Of a stretch of DNA of 25,246 nt, positions 1-7,217 are shown one piece after another. The position numbers and the translations under genes are program-made. The stretch comes from JBBILG01 sp037445085. GTDB lineage: Bacteria > Pseudomonadota > Gammaproteobacteria > Burkholderiales > Methylophilaceae. The notes beneath the pieces are model-generated. The model was not told the origin of the DNA and made no database searches. It saw only the letters and a program-made list of their open reading frames with translations. Position 1 is the stretch's first letter. The number at the start of each line of letters is the position of its first letter. The DNA is taken from NCBI GenBank assembly GCA_037445085.1, contig JBBILG010000015.1:1-25246 (forward strand), in the 5' to 3' direction.

Positions 1-1101
1 CACGAACGCGAATGCCTGTTCTTCGTCGCTGACTGGCACGCGCTCACCACCCATTACGACACGCCGCAGGTGATTGGGGAAAGCGTGTGGGAAATGGTCA
101 TCGACTGGCTGGCGGCCGGTGTGGATCCGGCCAGCGCCACCATTTTTATCCAGTCGCGGGTGCCGGAGCATGCCGAACTGCACACCCTGCTCTCCATGAT
201 CACGCCGCTGGGCTGGCTGGAGCGCGTGCCGACCTACAAGGATCAGCAGGAAAAGCTGTCGAACAAGGATCTCTCCACCTACGGCTTCCTCGGCTATCCG
301 CTGCTGCAGAGCGCTGACATCCTCGTCTACCGCGCGACCCAGGTGCCGGTGGGCGAGGACCAGGTGCCGCACATCGAATTCACCCGCGAGATCGCACGCC
401 GCTTCAACCACCTGTACGGGCGTGACCCGGGTTTCGAGGAAAAGGCCGAGGCCGCCATCAAAAAACTCGGCCAGGGTGGGCTCTATCGGGAGCTGCGCAC
501 CCGCTACCAGCAAAACGGCGATGACGGGGCGCTGGCCGCCGCACGCGCCCTGGTTGGCGGGCAGCAGGGCCTGTCCCTGGGCGAGCGCGAGCGTCTGCTG
601 GGCTACCTGGAAGGCGGCGGCAAGATGATCCTGGTCGAGCCGGAGGCGGTGCTGACGCCGGCCTCGCGCATGCCGGGTCTGGACGGACAGAAAATGTCCA
701 AGTCCTACAACAATACCATCTCGCTGCGCGAGAATCCGGATACCATTGCCAGGAAGATCCGCACCATGCCCACCGACCCGGCGCGCGTGCGCCGCACCGA
801 TCCGGGCGACCCGGCCAGATGCCCGGTGTGGCAGCTCCACGAGGTGTATTCCGACGAGCGGCGCCGCGACTGGGTGCAGCAGGGCTGCAAGGGCGCCTCC
901 ATCGGCTGCATCGAATGCAAGCAGCCGGTGATCGACGCCGTGCTGGCGGAACTGAAGCCGATCCAGGAACGCGCCGCGCAGTACGCCGAAGACCCGACGC
1001 TGGTGAAGAACATTGTCGCCAACGGCTGCGAGAAGGCGCGCGGGCTGGCGGGCGAGACCATGCGCGAGGTGCGCGAGGCGATGGGGCTGAGCTACTCGTA
1101 A
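1..1101 (+). CDS. trpS: Tryptophanyl-tRNA synthetase, 5'-truncated by the window edge
   Basis: Class I tryptophan-tRNA ligase, charging tRNA-Trp with ATP in the cytoplasm. The frame is open from base 1, so the gene begins before the window; the 366 codons present start after the HIGH-type nucleotide-binding motif, which is missing. Seen: DWHALTTHY near the visible N-terminus, the FxGYPLLQSADIL and PVGEDQVPHIEFTREIARRFN core blocks of TrpRS, the KMSKS signature at nt 691-705 in GQKMSKSYNN, and a cysteine pair in GCIECK near nt 901-921. An insertion of roughly 65 residues between the core and KMSKS matches the longer (about 400 aa) TrpRS form of many proteobacteria rather than the about 330 aa E. 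coli form. The first GTG in frame (nt 70) is internal and not a start. Stop TAA at 1099-1101. It precedes scpA, a common arrangement in betaproteobacteria, but the spacer here has been invaded (see below). Confidence 0.97.
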   Translation, partial: HERECLFFVADWHALTTHYDTPQVIGESVWEMVIDWLAAGVDPASATIFIQSRVPEHAELHTLLSMITPLGWLERVPTYKDQQEKLSNKDLSTYGFLGYPLLQSADILVYRATQVPVGEDQVPHIEFTREIARRFNHLYGRDPGFEEKAEAAIKKLGQGGLYRELRTRYQQNGDDGALAAARALVGGQQGLSLGERERLLGYLEGGGKMILVEPEAVLTPASRMPGLDGQKMSKSYNNTISLRENPDTIARKIRTMPTDPARVRRTDPGDPARCPVWQLHEVYSDERRRDWVQQGCKGASIGCIECKQPVIDAVLAELKPIQERAAQYAEDPTLVKNIVANGCEKARGLAGETMREVREAMGLSYS

Positions 1102-1108
1102 AAGCCTG

Positions 1109-1281
1109 AACCCAGATTATCCATTGGCCTGCGCGCCTGCGCGCGCTCCGGCGGTCGTTTTGCGGCGTCTTCGCGCCCCCGCTTCGCGCCAACAGGCTCG
1201 GCCATGGGCTTGTCGCGGGTGCGCCAGGCCACTCGCAAAACGCCTCGCCATCATCGTGCGTCCCAATGGATAATCTGGGTT
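1109..1281. mobile_element. MITE-like element with 19-bp perfect terminal inverted repeats
   Basis: A 173-bp segment is bounded by AACCCAGATTATCCATTGG (1109-1127) and its exact reverse complement (1263-1281). The AT-rich termini stand out in GC-rich sequence. Inside, a second inverted pair, CGTTTTGCG (1156-1164) and CGCAAAACG (1234-1242), lies nearly symmetrically, so the whole element is an imperfect palindrome that could fold into a long hairpin. It also holds two copies of CTTCGCGCC in tandem (about 1170-1190). It encodes no plausible protein. Size, termini and lack of coding capacity fit a non-autonomous miniature inverted-repeat element. I see no clear target-site duplication at its ends. 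It begins 7 nt after the trpS stop and may also act as a transcription terminator. I cannot name the parent transposon family. Confidence 0.7.
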
Positions 1282-1312
1282 GAATCGAGGGTTTTGGAAA
1301 TCAGGAGACAAG

Positions 1313-1509
1313 ATGCAACGTTGCGTTACTTTCCGCGTTCCACCATTTGCAGGCGCATGGGTATGACCTGTTGCGCGAAGGCGGCAATCACAGTGTTTTC
1401 GTCAATCGGGCAAAAGGCAAGGCTTCTGCTGTCCCGAGACGCCGCGCAGATTAACGGAATGCTGGTGCGCAGAATAGGCAAGGACCTGGAAATTCCATTC
1501 GCGAACTGA
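1313..1509 (+). pseudogene. hicA: Decayed hicA toxin (mRNA interferase) gene, frameshifted
   Basis: No single frame is intact, but stitching frames recovers a HicA-family protein. From about 1338 one frame reads HHLQAHGYDLLREGGNHSVFVNR then KGKASAVPRR, and then hits a stop (TAA 1452-1454). One base earlier or later, near 1446-1449, the next frame continues EINGMLVRRIGKDLEIPF to a TGA at 1507-1509. This reproduces the HicA order: HG, LLREGxxHS with the catalytic histidine, VPR.REI, then a KDLEIP-type end. An ATG at 1313 with an AGGAG-like ribosome site at 1303-1307 probably was the start but lies in a third frame, so at least two indels are needed. HicA normally cleaves mRNA and is held by HicB; no hicB is seen here. 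It sits 31 nt after the MITE-like element. Sequencing error cannot be excluded, but two shifts make a relic more likely. Confidence 0.7.
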
Positions 1510-1512
1510 CAA

Positions 1513-2295
1513 ATGTCCACGATATCTTCCCAAGCCCGCATCCACGGCGAACCCCTGCAGTCGTTGCCGCAGGATCTGTACATCCCGCCGGACGCGCTGG
1601 AGGTGTATCTGGAGACCTTCGAGGGGCCGCTGGACTTGCTGCTGTATCTCATTCGCCAGCACAACCTCGACATCCTCGACATCCCCATGGCCGAACTCAC
1701 CCGCCAGTACATGGATTACGTGGAGAAGATGCGCGCCTCCCGGCTGGAACTGGCGGCGGATTACCTCCTGATGTCGGCCATGCTGATCGAGATCAAGTCG
1801 CGCACGCTGCTGCCCCGGCCCGCCGGGGTGGAGCAGGAAGAAGACCCACGCGCCGAACTGGTGCGGCGCCTGCTGGAATACGAATCCATCAAGCTCGCCG
1901 CGCAGCGGCTGGACGAAATGCCGCAGGCGGGGCGCGGACTGGCGGTGGCGCAAGCCTACCACGAGCGCATCGCGGAGAGCAGGCCGCCGCAGATCGGGCT
2001 GGATGACCTGGTGGCCGCCTGGCAGGAACTGCTACGCCGTGCCAGCCACTACACCCACCACAAGGTGAGCCGCGAGGAGCTCTCGGTGCGCGAGCACATG
2101 AGCCTCATCCTGCGCCGTCTCGGTGCCGAGCCGCTGCTGGAATTCTCCGCGCTGTTTGACCTTCGGGAAGGCATTTCCAGGATGGTGGTGTGCTTTCTCG
2201 CCATCCTGGAACTGGCGCGTGAGGGTCTCTTGCGCATCGTTCAGCAGGAGGCCTATGCGCCCATCTATCTACAGGCCGCCGATGTCTCCGCCTGA
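1513..2295 (+). CDS. scpA: Segregation and condensation protein A (kleisin)
   Basis: ScpA is the kleisin of the Smc-ScpA-ScpB complex that organises and segregates the chromosome. The 260-aa product has the kleisin N-terminal signature YLETFEGPLDLLLYLIR at about residues 32-48, followed by helices with LDILDIPMAELTRQYMDYV, a linker rich in acidic residues, and a C-terminal winged-helix region with FDLREGISRMVVCFLAILELARE. The N-terminal extension ending in DLYIPPDALEV is typical of betaproteobacterial ScpA. The ATG at 1513 lies 3 nt after the hicA relic's stop and has no good Shine-Dalgarno sequence; translation start is therefore chosen on protein similarity. scpB overlaps its end by 14 nt, so the two are co-translated and probably co-transcribed. 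Confidence 0.95.
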   Translation: MSTISSQARIHGEPLQSLPQDLYIPPDALEVYLETFEGPLDLLLYLIRQHNLDILDIPMAELTRQYMDYVEKMRASRLELAADYLLMSAMLIEIKSRTLLPRPAGVEQEEDPRAELVRRLLEYESIKLAAQRLDEMPQAGRGLAVAQAYHERIAESRPPQIGLDDLVAAWQELLRRASHYTHHKVSREELSVREHMSLILRRLGAEPLLEFSALFDLREGISRMVVCFLAILELAREGLLRIVQQEAYAPIYLQAADVSA

Positions 2296-2851
2296 ACCAC
2301 GCAGCCCGGAACTGCACAGCATAGACCAGCTCAAGGCGGTGCTGGAAGCGGCCCTGCTCACCAGTGTCGAGCCGCTGTCGCTGGACGAGCTGGCGCGCCT
2401 CTTCGAGGGGCGCATTGAGCGCGCCACCCTGCGCATGCTGCTCGACGAACTGAAGGGTGACTGGCACGGGCGCACCCTGGAGCTCGCGCAGGTGGCCAGC
2501 GGCTGGCGCTTCCAGGCACGCCCCGAATACTGGCCCTATCTCGTCCGCCTGCAGCCGGAGCGCGAGCAGCGCTATTCGCGCGCGGTGCTGGAGACCCTGG
2601 CCATCATCGCCTACCGGCAGCCGGTGACGCGCGGCGACATCGAGCAGATTCGCGGCGTGACGGTCAACCCCAACGCCATCCGCACCCTGCAGGAGCGCGG
2701 CTGGATCGACGTGATCGGCCACCGCGACGTGCCCGGGCGGCCGGCGCTGTTCGCCACCACCAAGACTTTTCTCGACGACCTCAACCTGCGCTCGCTGGCG
2801 GAACTGCCGCCGCTGGAGCAGTTCACCCGACACGAGATCCCCTTGGGATGA
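2282..2851 (+). CDS. scpB: Segregation and condensation protein B
   Basis: ScpB dimerises through winged-helix domains and binds ScpA to form the Smc accessory subcomplex. The 189-aa product starts MSPPEPRSPELHSIDQLKAVLEAALL, with the usual first helix, then SVEPLSLDELARLFEG. The second winged helix is recognised by ETLAIIAYRQPVTRGDIEQIRGV, WIDVIGHRDVPGRPALFATT and TKTFLDDLNLRSLAELPPLE, all hallmarks of ScpB. The open frame extends further upstream inside scpA, but ATG 2282 gives the family's usual length and overlaps the scpA stop by 14 nt, a typical translational coupling. The gene is followed by about 97 nt before rluB. Confidence 0.96.
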   Translation: MSPPEPRSPELHSIDQLKAVLEAALLTSVEPLSLDELARLFEGRIERATLRMLLDELKGDWHGRTLELAQVASGWRFQARPEYWPYLVRLQPEREQRYSRAVLETLAIIAYRQPVTRGDIEQIRGVTVNPNAIRTLQERGWIDVIGHRDVPGRPALFATTKTFLDDLNLRSLAELPPLEQFTRHEIPLG

Positions 2852-2948
2852 TCATCTGGATGGTGCCTAGAGTACCCGGAGAACATGGAGAGGCGGGCTT
2901 TCTCTGTGGTTTTGGGTGTCCCGTGGCTTGAAAAATTTGGAGTCAACC

Positions 2949-3968
2949 ATGAGCAGACCGTTCAAACGGCAATCCCGCCCACGGCGCGCATTGCCAGCCG
3001 CCAGCCCCGACCTGCCGCCGCAGCGCCTGCACAAGCTGCTGGCGCTGGCGGGCCTGGGTTCGCGCCGCGACATGGAGGCGCTGATCGCCAGCGGCCGTAT
3101 CACCGTCAACGGCAAGGTGGCCGCGCCCGGCGCCAGTGTCACGCCCGCCGACGTGGTCCGGCGGGACCGCCGCCTGCTGCACCTGCCGTTCGAGGCCGAA
3201 CTGCCGCGCGTGCTGCTCTACCACAAGCCGGAAGGCGAGATTGTCAGCCAGGACGATCCGCAGCACCGTGCCAGCGTGTTCGACAAGCTGCCACGGGTGC
3301 GCGGCGGCCGCTGGGTGGCGGTCGGCCGGCTGGACATCAACACCTCCGGGCTGCTGATCTTCACCACCTCGGGCGAACTGGCCAACCGCTTCATGCACCC
3401 GCGCTACGAAGCCGAGCGCGAATATGCGGTGCGTCTGCTGGGCGCGCTGACGGACGAGCAGATGCGCCTGCTGACCCAGGGCCTGGAGCTGGAAGACGGC
3501 CCGGCCCGCTTCGACAGCATCGAGGACAGGGGCGGCGAGGGCGCCAACCATTGGTACCAGGTGGTGCTGCGCGAAGGCCGCAACCGCGAGGTGCGGCGCC
3601 TGTTCGAGGCGCTGGGCCTGATGGTGAGCCGGCTCATGCGCGTGCGTTTCGGCCCGGTCAGCCTGCCGCCGCGCGTCAAGCGTGGGCAAATGCTGGAGCT
3701 GCCACCCAGGGAGGTGGCCGGCCTGCTGGAATGGGCCGGCCTGCCGGTGCCGCGCGTGCCGCAGCGCACGCAGCGGGAAAAGGAGTTGGCGGGTAGTATC
3801 TTCACGCCTCGGGAACGCAAGCCACCCGCCCGTCCGCCCGGTGCCCTCGGCGAGGCCGCCCGAATGCGCGCGCCGGACCAGCCGCCCGCGGCTGGTCGCC
3901 GCCTGCGCGGCGACATGACCCCTCCGGCCCAGCAAAGGCGCAGCGACCGCAACCGCGGACGCGGATAG
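2949..3968 (+). CDS. rluB: 23S rRNA pseudouridine synthase B (U2605 type)
   Basis: Predicted to isomerise a uridine in 23S rRNA helix 93 (E. coli U2605) to pseudouridine. The 339-aa product has an S4 RNA-binding domain at about residues 25-70 (QRLHKLLALAGLGSRR, SGRITVNGKV) and an RsuA-family catalytic domain with VGRLDINTSGLLIFTT, giving Asp129 as the catalytic residue. GRNREVRRLFEALG is the second conserved block. The last about 70 residues form a Pro/Arg-rich, probably disordered tail, common in RluB. ATG 2949 is preferred over the in-frame GTG at 2916 because GGAG at 2939-2942 sits 6 nt before it and because the S4 domain follows at the normal distance. RluF/RsuA are alternatives within the family, but downstream position to scpAB favours RluB. 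Convergent with ybaL, 6 nt between stops. Confidence 0.93.
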   Translation: MSRPFKRQSRPRRALPAASPDLPPQRLHKLLALAGLGSRRDMEALIASGRITVNGKVAAPGASVTPADVVRRDRRLLHLPFEAELPRVLLYHKPEGEIVSQDDPQHRASVFDKLPRVRGGRWVAVGRLDINTSGLLIFTTSGELANRFMHPRYEAEREYAVRLLGALTDEQMRLLTQGLELEDGPARFDSIEDRGGEGANHWYQVVLREGRNREVRRLFEALGLMVSRLMRVRFGPVSLPPRVKRGQMLELPPREVAGLLEWAGLPVPRVPQRTQREKELAGSIFTPRERKPPARPPGALGEAARMRAPDQPPAAGRRLRGDMTPPAQQRRSDRNRGRG

Positions 3969-3974
3969 CCTGCC

Positions 3975-5666
3975 TCAGCCGTGCGGCTTCACCCGCCCTG
4001 CGACGTGGCTGGCCATGCTGTGCGCCAGTTCCAGCTCGCTCTCGAATACCGTACCGAGCTGTGCCTGGCGCAGCAGCTCGGTTTCGGTTTCGGTGTCGCT
4101 GCGCAGCACCACCTCGATAGCCGGGTTGAGCGCGCGGGCGATTTCCACCATCCGGCCGGCCCGCAGCGTATCCGCCAGGGTCACCACCAGCATGGCGGCG
4201 TGGGCGATGTGGGCCTGGATCAGCACCGAGGGATCGGCGGCATCGCCTGCCACTGCGGGGATGTCGTGCACACGCAGGCGCTCCACCACCTCGCGGTTGA
4301 CATCCGCCACAACGTAGGGAATGCGGTGCTGTTCGAGCAGATGGGCGATGTGCTGGCCGACGCGGCCGTAGCCGACCAGCACCACCTGGCCGGTCAGGAG
4401 CGACTGATCCACCGACATGGGTAGTTCCGCCAGCGGGTCTGCGCGCATTTCCAGCCGCCGCGCCAGCGCCGAACGCGCGCGGATCCACTTCTGCGCCGGC
4501 TCGATGGCGGCGAAGAAGGCGCTGTTGAGCGCGATGGAAAACAGCGCACCGGCCATGACCAGACTCACCCCCTCGCCCGGCAGCAGGCCGAGGTGCATGC
4601 CGAGCCCGGCGAGGATGAAGGAGAATTCGCCGATCTGCGCGAGGCTGGCACCGACCGTGAGCGCGGTGTTGAGCGGGTAGCGGAAGGCGAGCACCAGCGC
4701 CGCTGCCGCCATGGTCTTGCCGAGCATGATGATGAGCACCACGGCCACCACCCGCAGCGGCTCGTCGACCAGCACCTGCGGATCGAACAGCATGCCCACG
4801 GAAACGAAGAACAGCACCGCGAAGGCGTCGCGCAGCGGCAGCGATTCGTCGGCGGCGCGATGGCTGTATTCCGATTCGCGCATCATCATGCCGGCGAAGA
4901 AGGCGCCCAGGGCGAACGACACGTCGAACAGCTTGGCCGCGGCGAATGCCACGCCCATGGCCGTGGCGATGACGCACAGGGTGAACAGCTCGCGCGAGCC
5001 GGTGCGTGCCACCAGCCACAGCAGGCGCGGAAACACGCGCTTGCCCAACACCAGCATGAGCACGAGGAAGGCGGCCACCTTGGCGATGGTGGCGGCGAGA
5101 TCCAGCCAGGGCTGGGCCGGCGCGGGTGCGTTGCCGGCGCCGACCATGCCGGCCAGCACCGGCAGCAGCACCAGTACTGCCACCATCACCAGGTCCTCCA
5201 CCACCAGCCAGCCCACCGCGATGCGGCCGTTGACCGACTCCAGCAGGCCACGGTTTTCCAGGGCGCGCAACAGTACCACCGTGCTGGCGACCGACAGCGC
5301 CAGTCCGAATACCAGCGCCGCGCCAACATCCCAGCCCCAGGACAGCGCCACGGCGGCACCCAGCAGGGTGGCGACGGCGATCTGCACCAGTGCGCCGGGC
5401 AGGGCGATGCGGCGTACCGCCAGCAGGTCCTCCAGGGAAAAATGCAGACCGACACCGAACATCATGAGGATGACGCCGACCTCAGCCAGTTGGCTGGCGA
5501 GATCGGCGTCTGCAATGAAGCCCGGCGTGGAGGGGCCGATGACGACGCCGGCGAGCAGATAGCCCACCAGCGGCGGCATCTTCAGGCGCGCGGCGAGCAG
5601 GCCGAACAGCATGGCCAGACCGAAGCCGGCGGCAAGCGTCGTGATCAGACCGAATTCATGCGGCAT
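3975..5666 (-). CDS. ybaL: YbaL/KefC-type monovalent cation:proton antiporter with NAD-binding domain
   Basis: Inner-membrane CPA2-family antiporter, probably K+/H+. The 563-aa product begins with hydrophobic helices and the Kef block LKMPPLVGYLLAGVVIGP, then ELAEVG-like VGVILMMFGVGLHFS and SVASTVVLLRALENRG, followed by a long run of about a dozen membrane segments to about residue 385. From residue 426 a RCK/TrkA-N domain starts with VVLVGYGRVGQHIAHLL (GxGxxG dinucleotide site), AxGDAADPSVL and the acidic end of the beta-alpha-beta fold. Length and sequence resemble E. coli YbaL (558 aa) more than glutathione-gated KefB/KefC; gating by glutathione adducts cannot be judged. Start ATG at 5666 puts the first membrane helix at once after a short N-terminus. 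Divergent from the cyclic-nucleotide-binding protein gene across 194 nt; convergent with rluB. Confidence 0.9.
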   Translation of the reverse strand: MPHEFGLITTLAAGFGLAMLFGLLAARLKMPPLVGYLLAGVVIGPSTPGFIADADLASQLAEVGVILMMFGVGLHFSLEDLLAVRRIALPGALVQIAVATLLGAAVALSWGWDVGAALVFGLALSVASTVVLLRALENRGLLESVNGRIAVGWLVVEDLVMVAVLVLLPVLAGMVGAGNAPAPAQPWLDLAATIAKVAAFLVLMLVLGKRVFPRLLWLVARTGSRELFTLCVIATAMGVAFAAAKLFDVSFALGAFFAGMMMRESEYSHRAADESLPLRDAFAVLFFVSVGMLFDPQVLVDEPLRVVAVVLIIMLGKTMAAAALVLAFRYPLNTALTVGASLAQIGEFSFILAGLGMHLGLLPGEGVSLVMAGALFSIALNSAFFAAIEPAQKWIRARSALARRLEMRADPLAELPMSVDQSLLTGQVVLVGYGRVGQHIAHLLEQHRIPYVVADVNREVVERLRVHDIPAVAGDAADPSVLIQAHIAHAAMLVVTLADTLRAGRMVEIARALNPAIEVVLRSDTETETELLRQAQLGTVFESELELAHSMASHVAGRVKPHG

Positions 5667-5786
5667 GCGGGAAATCCCCTAATGGTGCGAATGCGAAAAC
5701 GTCAGCCGTAAGCATAGCATCCGCCCGTCATTCTCCTGCAGCGCCTGTTGGCGTCACCGGCATGCAACATGGCAGGTTTATGCTGC

Positions 5787-5810
5787 CCGACTGGGTGTCT
5801 GGGCAGTCGG
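5787..5810. promoter_or_regulatory. Hairpin in the ybaL / cNMP-protein divergent spacer
   Basis: Arms CCGACTG (5787-5793) and CAGTCGG (5804-5810) are perfect reverse complements around a 10-nt loop. It lies about 50 nt before the ATG at 5861, flanked by two direct copies of CCGGCATGC (5757-5765 and 5816-5824). It could be an RNA hairpin in the leader of the downstream gene or a DNA-binding site. No clear -35/-10 pair was assigned nearby, although TTGGCA (5826-5831) with AT-rich sequence after it is a weak promoter candidate. Confidence 0.35.
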
Positions 5811-5860
5811 CCCGGCCGGCATGCCTTGGCAAATTTTGTTCACGAAATGGTGTTGACGCG

Positions 5861-6247
5861 ATGAATATCCAGGTCATCAATCTGCTGTCGCTATTCGACA
5901 GCGAGGAAGAACAGGTCACCTTGCCCGCCGGCAACGTGCTGTACCGCCAGGGCGATCCCGGGCGCTACATGTACGTGATGAAATACGGCGCCGCGGACAT
6001 CCTGGTCGACGGCCGGCTGGTGGAGAAGGCCAGCGCCGGTACCGTGCTCGGCGAGGCCACCGTCGCCCTGGGCAAGCCACGCTCTGCGACCGTGGTGGCC
6101 ACCGAGGACAGCAGGCTGATCGCCATCGACAGCAAGCGCTACGCGCAATTGTCCACCGGCGTGCCGGGCTTTTCCCGTTATCTGGCCGGTGTGATGCGCG
6201 GGCGCCATCTGCTGGAGGATGCGCGAATGGCTACCCGTGCCGTTTAG
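5861..6247 (+). CDS. Stand-alone cyclic-nucleotide-binding domain protein
   Basis: A 128-aa protein that is almost entirely one CRP/cNMP-binding beta-barrel. Seen: LPAGNVLYRQGDPGRYMYVMKYGAADI (the barrel's first half, with the usual G-D-x-G turn) and the phosphate-binding-cassette signature LGEATVALGKPRSATVVA (Glu65, Arg74, then S-A-T). No helix-turn-helix or other output domain follows; the C-terminus has a short helix only, so it is not itself a Crp/Fnr transcription factor. It may act by binding a partner. The ATG at 5861 gives a normal barrel start; the frame is open to 5762 but that extension looks non-coding. Its stop overlaps that of prmB by 4 nt on the opposite strand. Whether it binds cAMP, c-di-GMP or nothing cannot be told. 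Function unknown. Confidence 0.85.
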   Translation: MNIQVINLLSLFDSEEEQVTLPAGNVLYRQGDPGRYMYVMKYGAADILVDGRLVEKASAGTVLGEATVALGKPRSATVVATEDSRLIAIDSKRYAQLSTGVPGFSRYLAGVMRGRHLLEDARMATRAV

Positions 6248-7149
6248 GCGGTCAGCTCCTCGCGGCGCAGCAGGAACACGTACGGGTCGCCTGCGCTGAC
6301 TTCCAGCCAGGTGAAGGGCAATTCCGGGTAGGCCGCCTCCAGCGCGTCGCGGTTGTGGCCGATCTCCGCCACCAGCAGGCCGCCCGGGTTGAGGTGGGCG
6401 GCGGCTTCACGCAACAGGACACGGGTGTGGGCGAGACCGTCCTCGCCGCTGCCCAGCGCCAGGCCGGGCTCGTGGCGGTATTCCGGCGGCAACGCCGCCA
6501 TGGAAGCCGCATCCACGTAGGGCGGGTTGCAAAGGATGAGGTCGTAGGTATTGCCGGCGAGTGCACCCAGCATGTCCGACTGGATCGCTCGCACCTGCTG
6601 CATGAGCCCGTAGTCGGCGATATTGCGCCGCGCCACGGCGAGCGCCGCTTCGGAGATGTCCGCCGCATCGACTGTGGCATTGGGGAAGGCATACGCGGCC
6701 AGGATGGCGAGGCAGCCGCTGCCGGTGCAAAGGTCGGCCACGCTCCCCACTTCTTGCGGGTTTTCCACCCATGGCGCCAACTGTTCCCGCAGCAGTTCGG
6801 CGATGAAGGAGCGCGGCACGATGACGCGTTCGTCCACGTAGAATCTGAATTCGCCCAGCCATGCCTCGCGCACCAGGTAGGCGGTGGGGATGCGCTCGGT
6901 GACGCGGCGCTCGATGCGCTGCGCGAGCAGCAGGCGTTCCGGTTCGGTGAGCACCGCGTCGAGGAAGTTTTCCAGGGTGTCATGCGGCAGGTGCAGGGTG
7001 GAGAGCACCAGCCATGCCGCTTCGTCGTAGCTGTTCTGCGTGCCGTGGCCGTAGAACAGCCCGGTTTCCCCGAAGCGGCTCACCGCGTAGCGCAGCCAGT
7101 CGCGCAGGGTATGGAGCTGGTGGGCGGCTTCCGCCGGCGTCAGCGTCAT
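6244..7149 (-). CDS. prmB: Ribosomal protein L3 N5-glutamine methyltransferase
   Basis: SAM-dependent methyltransferase that methylates a glutamine side chain of ribosomal protein L3. The 301-aa product carries an N-terminal helical domain with NSYDEAAWLVLSTLHLP, then RIPTAYLVREAWLGEFRFYVDERVIVPRSFIAELL (residues about 87-120), SAM motif I DLCTGSGCLAIL at 139-150, and the Gln-binding CNPPYVDA with NPPY at 208-211. The IP-TAYL and VPRS blocks and HEPGLALGSGEDGL separate PrmB from the release-factor enzyme PrmC. Start ATG at 7149. It is the last gene of the dapD-yffB-dapE run, 68 nt after dapE, and converges with the cNMP-domain gene. Confidence 0.95.
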   Translation of the reverse strand: MTLTPAEAAHQLHTLRDWLRYAVSRFGETGLFYGHGTQNSYDEAAWLVLSTLHLPHDTLENFLDAVLTEPERLLLAQRIERRVTERIPTAYLVREAWLGEFRFYVDERVIVPRSFIAELLREQLAPWVENPQEVGSVADLCTGSGCLAILAAYAFPNATVDAADISEAALAVARRNIADYGLMQQVRAIQSDMLGALAGNTYDLILCNPPYVDAASMAALPPEYRHEPGLALGSGEDGLAHTRVLLREAAAHLNPGGLLVAEIGHNRDALEAAYPELPFTWLEVSAGDPYVFLLRREELTA

Positions 7150-7217
7150 CGGTCGCCACTCCCGCAGCCGTCGGCCACGCTGGCGGCTGTCGTCATCACC
7201 CGGTCGCGTCCCATGTC

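Noticed and set aside
458..1192. Long minus-strand frame over trpS
   Set aside because: Arg/Ala/Pro-rich shadow typical of GC-rich antisense frames; trpS is certain on the other strand and it runs into the repeat element.
1204..1509. Open frame of 101 codons ending before scpA
   Set aside because: It joins MITE-like sequence to the third frame of the hicA relic; only its last about 20 residues match HicA.
4593..5711. 372-codon plus-strand frame opposite ybaL
   Set aside because: His/Gln-rich antisense shadow of a membrane protein gene.
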